From positions 7,192,001 to 7,256,000 of the forward strand of contig NC_016133.3 in NCBI RefSeq assembly GCF_000005505.3: 64,000 nt of DNA, written 5' to 3'. Under the pieces are notes generated by a model. That model had not been told where the DNA came from. It worked only from the letters and a program-made list of their open reading frames with translations, and did not search any database. Source of the DNA: Brachypodium distachyon (lineage: Eukaryota; Streptophyta; Magnoliopsida; Poales; Poaceae). The position numbers and the translations under genes were made by a program. Of this stretch, positions 44,191 to 57,898 are shown in pieces (positions within the stretch are counted from its first letter, which is position 1; each line of letters starts with the position of its first letter).

Positions 44191-45705
44191 CTAAATGACT
44201 GGGACCCCGCGGCCGCGTCCGGTGCCGCGTCTAGCTCCTCTTCCAGTCCCATGGGTCGGGGCCACCTTCTTGCACTTCTTGGCCTCTTTAACCAAGTCTT
44301 CAATGGCCGCGATGGCTGCGTCGGAGTGTGGTACCGCAAACAGCTGAATGTACGCCGCCCGGGCCGCTTCGTCGAAAGGGGCTGTCGGAGGAAGGGAGCC
44401 GAGGCGCCTTGCAACCGCAGCCTGGGCCTGTAGCTCCGCAGTGAGACCAGAGGCCTGGCGGCCGGCGAGTCTGGCACTGCGACGGACCCCCACAGCCACC
44501 GCAAGCGCCGGAGGTGGCGGGGGCGTCATCAGGAGCGGCGGTGGTAGGTCCCGTCTGATGGCCTGAACAAAGTCGTCTACAGATGCCGCTGGTGAGTCTT
44601 GGCGGTGCTCGGTGTAGAGTGGTCATCGAGGTCCGTAAACGGCAGCGCTGGGTTTGGCAGCATCGGCGGGGCCGGCAACGTTGCCGGTGGGGTGGCATGT
44701 GCCGACGGGGAAGGAGCAACCTGCAGGGGGGAGTTAGTAAGCGTCATGGTCAGCACCGCTGCACTGTTAGGAGCGTCGTTGGTGGTCGGGGCCGGTGGAG
44801 AAAAGGTGGCCGGCGGTGGCGGAGGGGAGGGGTCGCGCAGCGCAGGACGAGGGCGGCAGTCACCAGGGGGTGCCGAGGCGCCCGCCCTCCGTGCCAGCAG
44901 CCGACAGCAGAGGACCCACCGAGGAGGAATTGCGCCGACCGCCATGGCGAGAAGAGGCGTTATCATGCCCCATTCGACGCTGGTAGGGGCTGGGGCGAGT
45001 AGTGCGTCCCGGCGGAGGAGCCTCCTTGCGTCCGCTGTGGCGGTCCGAGCGGTCGCGGCGTCCATCCCTGTCATCATCGCGGTCCCGATCGTCGCGGCAG
45101 TCACTACATCGGCCGTCGTTGCAGTGCCGAGGTGGGGCAGTGTGTCGCCGCCCATCGTCCCGTCTTCCAGTGTCGAGCTCGCCATGGATCCAAGCATATC
45201 CTTGGATGATGCGCCGGCCTCGTGGCGCCATGGAGTTGCTCTCCTTGGCACGGGTGAGCTCGGTGAGGTCCTTGACGACGTCTATGTGGATGATGAGTTC
45301 GGAGCGGCGACCTTCGAGGCCGGAGGAGGGCGCGTCGTGCGCCACAACCGGCATGAACAAAGGGGCGGTGGAGCGTGTCTCATCGCGGTTCTCCATGAGC
45401 GAGAACCAAGAGTTGCGGGGGATGGCGGCAGGGTTGGCCGTCCACACCCAGAAATTGAACGTTGTGGTGTCGTCGCGGCGGAGAGAGCTGTCTTCCACGA
45501 AGTGAACCTTCGCCTGGTGCCCGACAATGTGCGCCGCCGTGTCGTGAGTCCAGGCATGGACTAGCACGTTCTCGACACAAAGCCGAACGTGGAGCGGCAT
45601 GGTGATCCACTCCGAGTGCCGTTCCGCGCTCCACGGCAGGATAAGAAACTGCCGCCCGCCAAAGTGGAACTGCGCGCGTTCCACCGCCGTCTCACTTCTT
45701 TTTAG
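44191..45705 (-). pseudogene. LINE ORF1 (nucleic-acid-binding protein), frameshifted
   Basis: N-terminal part (about 44860-45705): LPWSAERHSEWITMPLHVRL and VLVHAWTHDTAAHIVG resemble the conserved N-terminal domain of grass LINE ORF1 proteins, followed by an Arg/Asp-rich stretch (RDDRDRDDDRDGRRDR). A frameshift near 44870 leads into a Pro-rich linker, and another near 44580 into RRSARLAGR and a basic C-terminus rich in GRGARRG (stop at 44191). The start codon is not identified because the 5' end is probably missing. Confidence 0.65.
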
Positions 45706-47012
45706 ATGCATGCAGTCACAGTTCAGCAGATGTGCTAATCTAAAGATTTTTATTTGGCCCAACCGATAAAGAACCTTGAAAGTCTGAGCTGGCCCATTGA
45801 TGTAAGTCACCACGAAGTGGAAATTGTGATCACTATGTGTTGGGCCTCCAATAATAAACGGAGGAAAATGACTTCTTGCATATTTACATTTAGTCCCCCG
45901 TAAAAGATGCTTATGGAAAAGCCCAAAACGATGCAATTGAAATAACCTTTGATCGATTTCGGCGAATAGAGGGTCTCGCATCTCGTTTTGCTGCCTCTTT
46001 TGTTAGGTTTGTGTGTTCTTCATGATGGCGTATTAGCAGGGGCGGATCTAGAACTAGGGTTGCTGTGGCTGCAGCACTTGTCCAATCCATCATTATCTAG
46101 CTATATTTACATTGTTTGTATGAAAGATTAATGTTAAAACATGATAGATGCTTAATCAGCCCCCATTCACACAATATGCATAGGATTAGCCCCACTTTAA
46201 TTCCGGATGGCAATGGGTACCGATACCCGCTTACCCAACGGGTATTTACCCGAATAAGATGCGGGTTTGGTAAGAAAAAATACCCACGTGTATATAAATG
46301 GTAAAATTTTGTACCCGACGGGTATTGCGGGTACGGGTATGATATTGGACTACCCGAACCTGCCTACCCGTCTACCCGCACCTAAGTTGTTAGCCCAGTA
46401 CAAAGGCCCATAAAACCTTGCCTAATGGCCCAACCCAATACGTTTTGGCACCAACAGTACCTAACCCTAATCCCTTCCCATTTCCCCACATCCCTTTCCG
46501 CCGCCCACGAGCTCCTAGCCCCAATCGATCTGTCCCCTCGTTCTCCTCCCTGCTTCTTCTCCTCTTCTTCCCCAAGTCCGGCGACAAGCGCCACCGCTCC
46601 CGCACTCCCCCGACCCCGTCGCCAGGTCTAGAAGCACCACGCCGTCGTCCTGGAGCCCCACACACCGAGCCTCCCAGTCCCCGCCTCCTCCACGGCTCCG
46701 CCCTCCGCCGCTAGCCCACCAGTCCTCCGCCCCGCCTCCTCCACTCCTCAGCCAACAGCCCACCACCACGGCACCACTCCAGCAGCCCACCACTTCCCCC
46801 CTCCTAGTGCCTGGGGCAAGACCCTGCTGCCATCCGGCCGGCTGTCGGCGAGATGGACATTGGGCCGGGGAGCAGCTCTGGTGGTGCTGGCGGGCGGCAT
46901 GGGCGTCATCATTGCGCTCGACCAGAAGTTCCAGAACGTCTGACCTAACGGTCCCACAAGGCAGAGTATCCTCCAGCGGGTGGGTAGAAATAGCCGCGGG
47001 TTACCCGTACCC

Positions 47013-48729
47013 TGTTGGAAATATGCCCTAGAGGCAATAATAAATTTGTTATTATCATATTTCATTGTTCTTGATAAATGTTTATTGCCCATGCTATAAT
47101 TGTATTGATTGGAAACTCAAATACATGTGTGGATAAATAAACAAATACCGTGTCCCTAATACGCCTCTACTAGATTAGCTCGTTGATTAAAGATGGTTAA
47201 GGTTTCCTAACCACAGACATGTGTTGTCATTTAATAACGAGATCATATCATTAGGAGAATGATGTGATGGACAGACCCAAACCTAAACATAGCTTTTGAT
47301 CGTGTCACTTAAGTTTAAGTTGCTTATGTTTTATTATGTCAAGTATTATTTCTTTAGACCATGAGATCATGCCACTCCCTAGTACCGGAAGAATACTTTG
47401 TGGGCATCAACCGTCATCTCGTAACTGGGTGATCATAAAGGTGTTTTTCAGGTATCCCAGAAGGTGCTTGTTGGGTTGTATGGATCAAGACTGGGATTTG
47501 TCACTCCTTGTGACGGAGAGATATCTCTGGGCCCTCTCGGTAATATAACATCCTAATGAGCTTGCAAGCATGCGACTAATGTGTTTAGTTGCGGGGGTAT
47601 TATATTACGGAACGAGTAAAGAGAACTTGCCGGTAACGAGATTAAACTAGGTATGGCGATACCGACGATCAAATCTCGGGCAAGTAATATATCGCGAGAC
47701 AAAGAGAATTGGATACTGGATTAATTGAATCCTCGACATAGTGGTTCAACCGATGAGATCTTCGTGGAATATGTGGGAACTATTATGGACATCCAGGTCC
47801 CGCTATTGGTTATTGATACTTGATCATGTCCACATGTTCTCGAACCCGTAGGGTCACACACTTAACGTTTCATGTTGCTTGGGTTAGATGAGATAAATGA
47901 TGATGATATCGAATTATGATTCGGAGTCTTGGATGGGATCCTAGACGCAACGAGGAGCTCCGGAATGTTCCGGAGATAAAGATTTATATATGGAAAGTTG
48001 TTTTCAGGGTTCTGGAAAGTTTGGAATATTTCCCGGTTTTGACCGGGAAGCTTCTAGAAGGTTCCGGAGGGATCCGGAGGGTTCCACCTTGAGGCCCACC
48101 TATCCCTGGGCTAAATGGGCCTGTGAGGGAGCACCCTGGCCTTAATGGGCCGAGGGGCTAGCCCACAGGGCCCATGCGGCCAGGAGGAGAGTCCTGGCCG
48201 CGGGAGAGTCCTGGCCGCATGAGAGTCCTGGCCGCCGGAGAGTCCTGGCCACGGGATAGTCCTGGCCGGCCACGCCTCCTCTACCCCTATATAAATAGAA
48301 GGGGGGGGGGCAAGGGAGAGAGACACCCCAAGCTTTCAGTTGGATCTCTCTCCCCTGAGCCCTCCTCTCCTCCTCTTCTCACGCGCACGGCGTAGCCCTG
48401 CCTGTGAGAATATTCACCATAGTCACCACGCCGTCGTGCTGCCGGGATCTCGTCTACCTCTCCCTCACGCTTGCTGGATCGAGGAAGGAGGAGACAACGT
48501 GAAGCTGAACGTGTGGATACCAAGGAGGTGCTGTCCGTTCGGCACTGAGATTGATCTCATTGAAAGTTCCACTACACCAACAACGATCTCGTGATCGTAA
48601 CGCTTAGCGGTCTACGAGGGTATGGTGTTCATGGTCCCTCTCGTTACATACATCTAGTATATATATTCTTGGGTTTTCTTCCGCACTTCTCGTAGGAAAT
48701 TTTTTGTTTCCTATGCAACGAACCTAACA
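47013..48729. mobile_element. Copia solo LTR, BARE/WIS/Angela-like, 1,717 bp
   Basis: Starts TGTTGGAAATATGCCCTAGA and ends CCTAACA, with the TG...CA rule met. It is flanked by an exact 5-bp duplication TACCC (47008-47012 and 48730-48734), so both LTR boundaries are secure. Only one LTR is present and there is no primer-binding site or internal domain, so the internal region was lost by LTR-LTR recombination. The opening sequence and length match what I know of the Triticeae BARE-1/WIS/Angela group. A cctatataaataga TATA-like motif (about 48285) fits an LTR promoter. Confidence 0.92.
48186..48270. repeat. Minisatellite inside the solo LTR, five units of about 16 bp
   Basis: The unit gagagtcctggccgcg recurs five times with small changes (gcg, gcat, gccg, acg, ggc after ctggc) just upstream of the LTR TATA-like motif. 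Confidence 0.85.
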
Positions 48730-49214
48730 TACCCGTGGCGGGTGACGGGTTTGGTAAAATATCATACCCAACAGCGGGTACGGGTACGGGTAGCGGTTGA
48801 GGGTCAGGTCGTCGGGTACGGGTGTCGGGTACGGGTATGGTTGGGCTATACCTGTACCCAAACCCATCGCGTGCCAGCCAGACCTTTAATCCAATTTCTA
48901 GATCTGCCACTGTGTATTAGGATGGAGACAAACATCGTCTAGAAGATTGGTGTCCTCACTCCATCCTCGTCTTGGTGTAAGCGTTGCAACCTACGTACTT
49001 CATAGAGCCATTGGTTCTCGGGGCTCGTCTTTTCGGCCTTTTGTCTATTCCCATCCATGGACCAGCGGTTTCCTAGTTTGTCTTGCAAGTGCGTCAAGAT
49101 GAAAATGGTGGATTTAGAGAAGACTTCGAAGGACCATGGAGCTATTAGTATTTCGAGGGTCTTCGTTGTTTTTGTCTGTTTTCATTCTATCGATTTATTG
49201 TATTTTGTTTTCAT

Positions 49215-49512
49215 GAGAAAACACAGTACAAACGCAGAAGCTCACAAACACACACATACACTCACTCCTATGAATGTAGGCACGCACACACCCATATGAG
49301 CACATCCGAGAGACTGGGCCGACATATCATTTTAAGATTGACGAATTCACCACATGCACCTCGTAGTTGACGGGTACATCACTCCCACTAAAAGCACAAC
49401 ACCGTCCTGGAATAAATCCAGGAAATATGAGCATCCAGTCTGGGATTGAGTCTAAGTTGGCTGGTTCCACACCACAAGGAACCAACCACTTGAGTTATGC
49501 TCAGTTCGCATT
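49215..49512. repeat. Dispersed repeat, copy 2 (related copy at 2.7 kb)
   Basis: Same motif order as 2685-3095: CA-rich lead, cctatgaatg, gagcacatccgagaga, aagattgacgaa, ttgacgggtac, cactcccac, taaatccaggaaat. It ends in ccaaccacttgagttatgctc. Class unknown. Confidence 0.6.
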
Positions 49513-49685
49513 TATTTTATTTTTTCCTAAGTGTTCGTTTTGATTCTATCGATCTATTGTAGTTTTTCTGTTCCAAAACTGTAAAGCCAGATCGTTGCTC
49601 TAGAGAAAAAAAAGTTATCAACAAAGCTGTGCCACACGATACTTGTTTGTTAAGTAAGTTATAAAATCATGCTTGTTTTCATATT

Positions 49686-50436
49686 TCGTTAATTGTTAGT
49701 AGTTGGAATTTTAGTATGGAGCTGTTTTTGTTTGATTGTTGTTTTCTGTAATCTGTATGTTGGACAGATGACATGGCACTGCCCACCAATCTATAGCCTA
49801 GAGGAGAATTTATGATTTGGCACTTCAAAGGTGTTAAATTGACATTTCCATGTATCGGGGTGGTTTTTTTGTCATTGATTCCGTACAGTCATTCATGTAC
49901 CAAAAGTCATTTGTTTCACATAATGTTGGTTTGTTAAGTAAGTTATACATGCATGCTTATTTTTCATATTTTTGCGGGTGTGGCTATTCTAAGTTGACAG
50001 ATTTTTAAGCAAACGGTTTAAATCTAAGTTGACGAATCAGAGGTGTTGGATTAGTATGTAGATCTCATTTTATTCTTCTTTTTTCATTATCCATCGAATC
50101 TTAAAGCGCAAATCATATCCAACGATTGAAGAATCAACTTATCTATAACTAAAATCAAGCAAACTTAGATATTGCAAACCCATTTGTTAATTGTTGGTGA
50201 GTTGGAATTTTAGTACGGTGCTGTTTTTGTCTGTTTGTCGTTTTCTGTATATTTGGAAAGACGAAGTGGCCACCAAACATGGTACGGAGTAACAAAAATC
50301 TGTCATGAGACCAAGCTAGTAACAAAAATCTGCCATTTGGCACTTCAAAGGGGTTTACATTGACACTTCCACGTATGGGTGGTTTTGTCATGAGATTCCA
50401 TGCGTGTGACTGCAGCCATTCATGTATCAAAAGTCA
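49686..50436. repeat. Local duplication upstream of Prx5, spacing about 500 bp
   Basis: ttaattgttagtagttggaattttagta at 49690 recurs at about 50186 as ttaattgttggtgagttggaattttagta, followed in both by ctgtttttgt, tttggcacttcaaagg, ttgacatttcca / ttgacacttcca and cattcatgta. The copies are diverged by substitutions and small indels. Confidence 0.75.
50015..50176. repeat. Dispersed repeat shared with 56009-56170
   Basis: ggtttaaatctaagttgacg, cttaaagcgcaaatcatatcc, aatcaacttatct and ctcagatat-like motifs occur in the same order and orientation at 56009-56170. Probably an unnamed short element present near both Prx5 and Prx6. Confidence 0.65.
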
Positions 50437-50889
50437 GCCAGCAGATTGACACCCAAATTACACAAGCACGTCAATATTTTTAGCTGTGGAGTGACGATGA
50501 AGAACCGGCGGGGAATCTGCTATAGCTAGCTAGACACAAAGCTAGCTAGTGGCAGTACATACGTTTTTAGGACGTCGATCCTCTACTACGTAACCGACAA
50601 CTACTGTATTCTCTCTAGCGTAGCGCGTCGTATGATGTAGCTCTTCCAGCTCGATTCAAGGGGCATGCATATGCAGGACGCTACGTACCTAGAGCTGCAT
50701 GCGGCGGCTGGGCAGGCCGCGAAGTTCGCCGGAGCAGAGGCTAGCTTGTACGCGACGACCGACTCTGTACAAGCTTCCACGTGCATTGCAATCGACCTCG
50801 AGAGGTAAACTTTGACTTGATTAATTAAGAGTAAGATACATTTACAAGGCCGGCCAGCTATCTTGCATGGATGCGACGCGACAGCACAC

Positions 50890-50897
50890 TATAAGTA
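50890..50897 (+). promoter_or_regulatory. Putative TATA box of Prx5
   Basis: TATAAGTA in cacactataagtagcggc, 130 bp before the ATG. Confidence 0.7.
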
Positions 50898-51019
50898 GCG
50901 GCACGTACGATGCGTAGTCGATCACATCCCGATCGTGCCCATTTCGAAAGCAAGCGCAAAAGCCAAATATACGTACGTACGTACTTCCCTCCAGCTCGAT
51001 CTCATCTCGCGTATAAGTC

Positions 51020-52191
<1,172 letters not shown>

Positions 52192-53971
52192 TTGATTGAT
52201 CGATCGATTGATTGTTTCAGGACGGACTGCCGTCAACTATATATACGCACTTACGTAAAATTCGATACTACATGTAAATCGTTTGTTGGAGCGCAGGTGG
52301 AAAACATATGTGTTGTTTCACCTCTGCAATAAGCTGTACTCTACTACCGTATACTCATGTCATGTCTGATCCCGGCCCCTTCTGATATTAATTTTAACTA
52401 CTTGTGCTCGTAGTGGTCCCTGTTAAGTACGTACGTGTCAGCTGCATCAGTGTTCGCATGAACTCGATTAGTAGGTGCAGGAAATACATCTAGTGCTGGT
52501 TTGGCGTTGGAAACGGTAGGCTCCAGATGGGTTATATTATTTTGCTAGGCCACATGGGCTTAGCTCTTTTTTCCTGGTCTGTTTTGGTGTGCGGAGTTAG
52601 TGAGTTACACACCTAGACACCTAGGGCGTCGGCCAAGGAGCCCACGCCCACCTAGATTAAATTGGGCCGGCCCAAATTAAGAATAGTGTTTTGTTTTACT
52701 TTTTCGTTTTTTCGGATTTTTTTTTCTTTCGTGTTCTCAGTCAGATAGCCAACCGAAACGAAACGGACCGGACCTGTAAGAACCGGAGGGTCAGGAGAGA
52801 AACCTGATGTCAAATTACTGCGAGTAGCTGACATAATGACATGCGGGCTCACCAGTCAAATTCCCGCTTCGCCCGCGTGATTGCCATATTATGGGGTTTT
52901 CGCAACAGATTAGTTCAAAGGTTCGGGTTAAGCAGGCAGAAGACCAAGAGTTATGGTTTTGCGATATAAAACATCCAAACATGGGTTCTAGCTTTTATTC
53001 AATTTTTAATTCTAATTTTATTTTTATTCTTTTGAGAAAGAAATACATGAACTATTTTTATGTATATAAATATTTTTCCCGAATATGTGATAAAACTTTA
53101 TTAAATCTTTTGAATATATATTCTAAAATTTAAAAAATCATGAACGTTCCTTAACATTTTTTAATAGTACTCATGGAACATATTTCTAAAAAATAGCACC
53201 ATCATCTATTATCTCCAATCAAATGAAAGTTGTTGTATTATCATCTAGTAGTAGTAGTATCTAACTGAAAAGAATGTCGTCGACTTAAAAATAAAATTAA
53301 TTCCAGGCAACTCGAAAATATGAATTCTGTATTTTCTCTGGGTCTCACCGGCATCGATCAATGACGGGGGAATCACGTCGTGACAAAGTGAGGGCGGTGT
53401 ATCCAGACAGCATGAATGTTCGCTAGAATATCGTACTTTTGCGTAATATACGAGTTGCATGCATGCATGCCATTGACCTTGAGCTGTACTCCTAATCTCC
53501 TATAATTAGGAGTAATAATCAAAGCTACTCAACATTCCCATGGCCTGAAAGGCTGAAACTTCCAAGGTTAGTTGACCGCAAGTCGCGCGAGCTATATACG
53601 TAGGACTGTAGGAGTATTTTCATATCGCAATGCCACCTCTGCCGAGGCTACGCGTATAGTCACTACTGGCCATTGGCCACCGGCAAGCACAAGCACATTG
53701 ATGATACAGCTGCAATGCGACCTCTGCCGAGGCCACACGTATGTCGTCCCGCGTTGAAAAGTTGGGGCATGCCCTGCGTTTATTTAACTATGTCCGTGAC
53801 GGCAACTGCTCGTAGTTGCACCAAACGACGGGTGCAGGAATCAAGGACGAATGATCACACTAAAAATTTATCTTATCGTGACACACTTGTCAAGATACTC
53901 CACATGGCCATGGGGGGAGCTTGGAATTAGCAACTCCTTTCGCTTGCATGCATGCATGCGCAAAAGGACGC
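52192..53971. other. Intergenic between Prx5 and Prx6
   Basis: AT-rich with no recognisable gene. A direct repeat of about 25 bp (acctctgccgaggc core) occurs at 53634 and 53717. gcatgc-rich DNA precedes the Prx6 TATA box. Confidence 0.45.
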
Positions 53972-53979
53972 TATAAATA
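53972..53979 (+). promoter_or_regulatory. Putative TATA box of Prx6
   Basis: TATAAATA in aaaggacgctataaatac, 130 bp before the ATG, closely matching the Prx4 core promoter. Confidence 0.8.
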
Positions 53980-54101
53980 CGGCATCATGCATGCATAACA
54001 CTTCATCAGTTGTTCCTGCCGGCCCCAGGAAAGCCCAGCTTGCTAGCTAGCAAAGCAAAGGCGATCGAGAGAGCTTAATTAACTCACTGTGCAAGGTCGC
54101 T

Positions 54102-55269
<1,168 letters not shown>

Positions 55270-56529
55270 TCGTCGACTCTCCTAATTTCAAACTTCGTTC
55301 TGCCAAGATTTTATAAGTTCTGTACGTCGTTTGTCGTCAAACACCTCAAGTATTTTATTTTATTTTCCCCGGGCACCTCTGCGGGTTTTCTTTTTACTTT
55401 CTATTTTGGTCAAATTAATTAAGTCCCACCTCTGCCGCAAGCACTTTGCACGTGTCAGTGCCTTTACTGTTATTATAACCACTTGCTGTTATATTCTGGG
55501 ACGCAAGCCATTTGCATGTTCTTTGCTTGTGTATCTACCACAGATCTACGACTTATGTTTCCTGATCTCACTCTCCATGGTTGTCTATCTATATCTCTAT
55601 AAATAACTAGCACAATAACCGTGGATTGCTACGGATTAAAAAAAAGCATGTTTGAAAAAATGTTGTACTATTATTTTCGATTTCATATAATTCGTTTTTG
55701 TTTTCACCTTACAGATTTGTGCCAAATCAACAGACAATGGAAAAAAAATCAAGTGACTGACGACTTCGTCTAATGGTGACGGACCACCGCCACTAATTGA
55801 ATGTTTTATAGAAGTAAAAACAAGTGAGGTTGATTGAAGGCGCCACAATAATTCTTAAAGAAGAAAAACTTCCTACAAATTTACCACGCTAATTAGGAAA
55901 AGGAAAAAATCATGTGCATGAATCGTAGGGTCCTTCATAAAGGGGAGTACGTCTCGGCTACAAACCACACTGTATAGACTAGTTTACATCAACTCAAGAA
56001 TAAAATGTTTAAATCTAAGTTGAAAAATCAAAGGCGTTTAAATAGTATCTAGATATCATTTTACCCTTATTTTTCATTATCCTCTTCAAATCTTAAAGCA
56101 CAAATCATATCCAACGGCTGAGCAATCAACTTATCTCTAACTAAAAATCAGACAACTCAGATATAGTAAAACCGTAATTTCGTGGCAATGCATCTCCAAC
56201 CTGAGCAACAAATAACAACTCATGTCTAAGCAATTCAATGAAAAATCATTTTGCGGTGGGAAGGAGAAATAAGAGACATAATTTTAGTACTCTGATTGAC
56301 CGCATGACCCGGTCACACGAAAGTGATATCTCAAATAGTTTGTATCGCACTATTACATGAGATTCTTTCTCAAGAGTTGCACTCAGGCGTAGGGGATCTT
56401 TCAGATTGTTCTTTGACATAAGCTTACTCGTCAAATCATCCAAATCAGATGTTCCAAGTGGCACATGTTCGAGCATTGTGTATGGTCGAAAGTGTGGGTA
56501 CAAAGATCGGACGAGTTCGACTAGACACG
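55270..56529. other. Intergenic downstream of Prx6
   Basis: No gene recognised. 56009-56170 is the second copy of the dispersed repeat at 50015. Confidence 0.5.
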
Positions 56530-56884
56530 TACTCTCTCCGTTTGTAAATATAGGATATCCTAGGTTTTCCTAAGTCAAACTTTTAATTTATTACCAAATT
56601 TATAGAAAAATCTACCAACATTTATAACTTAAAAAAGTTTTACATGTCACGATATATATATTTTCATACTATAGATATTGTAGATGATGGTGTATTTTTC
56701 TATAAAATTAGTCAAATTTGGAAAAGTACCCCATTCGTTCATAAATATTAGATGTTTTAAGTTTGTGGTAAGTCAAATTTCAAAATTTTACCAAGTTTGA
56801 CCTAAAACAAAGTTGTGACCTTTTATATTCAGAGGTGCATTTATCTATAAATTTGGTTTTATTTGTGAACGGAGGTAGGTAGTA
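56530..56884. mobile_element. Stowaway-like MITEs, probably two fused or nested
   Basis: The outer ends are tactctctccgtttgtaaata and tgtgaacggaggtaggtagta. A second internal left end, accccattcgttcataaata, lies at about 56726, followed by ttagatgttttaagtttg. Two elements with similar right-end types appear to abut or nest, one having lost its right end. Confidence 0.65.
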
Positions 56885-57609
56885 TAAGTCCAAAAAAGGT
56901 TTATAACATAAGTGTTGCCCAGCATTGGGCCTGCTGTAAATCAGTATTTTTGATAGAAATATGCAGGAATTGGGCCTACTGTAAATCAGTATTTTTGATA
57001 GAAATGCTGCCACGTGCGTAGTTGACCTGATATAGATCCGTTGGATTTCGTACAGAAATGCTACCAACTTCGCAGCATGTTGTAGATCTAGCAAAGTCCC
57101 CTCAATCATCTTGGGTAAAAGGCAAGCACCACCAAGCCCGGCGAGTACAAGAACGGGTCTAAGCTATTATGTGGGACTAAATCCGTATATATCCGATAGA
57201 ATAGTAAACCGCATGGGCCTCAGCCCACATCCGACGAGCTATAGGTGGGCCAGATTTCTCGTTTCGCCACCAAGATCGGCACCCTCCTCGCATTTGAGAG
57301 GCTATGCAACCTACCGGCGACGGCAGCCGGTGGCGTTCCTCCTCCCCCGATGGAAACATCGAGCGCCAGTGATATTCTTGTCTCAAATTTTACCTAAAAC
57401 AGATGTATCTATTCCTAAAAAGCATCTAGATAACACTATGAGTTAATATAGATATCGAATTCAATATTTTTCTAGGTTTGGAAAATATATTTTAATAAAA
57501 AAAAAATTCCGGGTCTTATTTAGCATGCATTTTTGTCTGGTACATCTTATGATATATTGCCCTGTGATATTTCTGTTAAATATTAGTTTTCCTCATATTA
57601 TATGTCAAT

Positions 57610-57898
57610 TTTGGCAGACATGTCTTCTTTGAAGTTTTTGCTTTGGCTGCCTGGAACATTTGGAAAATTCGCAACAATCTAATCTTCAAGGAAGAAGCCG
57701 CCTCTTTGCAAACCTGGAGGACTAAGACTAGAGCTGATCTTACTTTTTTAGGCTTTAGGGTGCCTCAAAACCTGCCCACTGAATTATTTGTTTTGATAAA
57801 CTCTCTTTAATTTCAGCAGGGACATGCCCCGGCTGGTAACTATAAGTTTTTAATATACCACAGTAGGAACCTCTCCTATTGTTTCCCAGTCAAAAAAA
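57610..57898 (+). pseudogene. LINE 3' end fragment with poly(A)
   Basis: Translates to FFEVFALAAWNIWKIRNNLIF and on to FLGFRVPQNLPTELFVLINSL before a TAA at 57808-57810, the usual C-terminus of plant LINE ORF2, including the WxIWKxRN motif. About 80 bp later the sequence ends in a run of nine or more A (57890-57898), so this is the 3' terminus of a strongly 5'-truncated insertion. Confidence 0.75.

Larger units (their letters stand above)
40293..45705 (-). mobile_element. LINE (non-LTR retrotransposon), nearly complete but broken
   Basis: Minus-strand element. A short T run (8 T at about 40292-40300) marks the likely poly(A) 3' end. From 5' to 3' it holds ORF1 pieces, an endonuclease and reverse transcriptase frame, a zinc-knuckle-like tail and a 3' untranslated region. 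The 5' border is uncertain: coding-like character ends near 45705, and sequence beyond it to 45981 is open but AT-rich and unlike ORF1, so the copy is probably 5'-truncated there. No target duplication was found. Inactive because of several stops and frameshifts. Confidence 0.85.
46202..48882. mobile_element. hAT-like element split by a solo LTR
   Basis: Ends are tccggatggca and, reverse complemented, tctggctggca (9 of 11 match). Flanks are actttaat (46194-46201) and cctttaat (48883-48890), a 7-of-8 target duplication. Both subterminal regions carry dense tacccg/cgggta motifs in both orientations (46215-46380 and 48735-48860). Without the solo LTR and its 5-bp duplication it is about 960 bp. 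It encloses a GC-rich, C-rich stretch (46440-46950) ending in a short frame starting ATGGACATTGGG; this looks like captured 5' leader and first-exon sequence of some gene, which I cannot name. Confidence 0.7.
48891..50889. other. Intergenic upstream of Prx5
   Basis: No gene recognised. Contains dispersed and locally duplicated repeats, listed separately. Confidence 0.5.

Noticed and set aside
44599..45564. 321-codon plus-strand frame
   Set aside because: Overlaps the LINE ORF1 on the other strand, which has recognisable motifs; this frame has only low-complexity Ala/Gly/Val content.
40270..45760. Target site duplication for the LINE
   Set aside because: cccatgggcc before the T run was compared by eye with the 5' side; only short chance matches such as ggcccaa were found.
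45706..45981. Extension of the ORF1 frame to an ATG at 45981
   Set aside because: The sequence is AT-rich and lacks ORF1-like motifs; it is more likely target DNA upstream of a 5'-truncated LINE.
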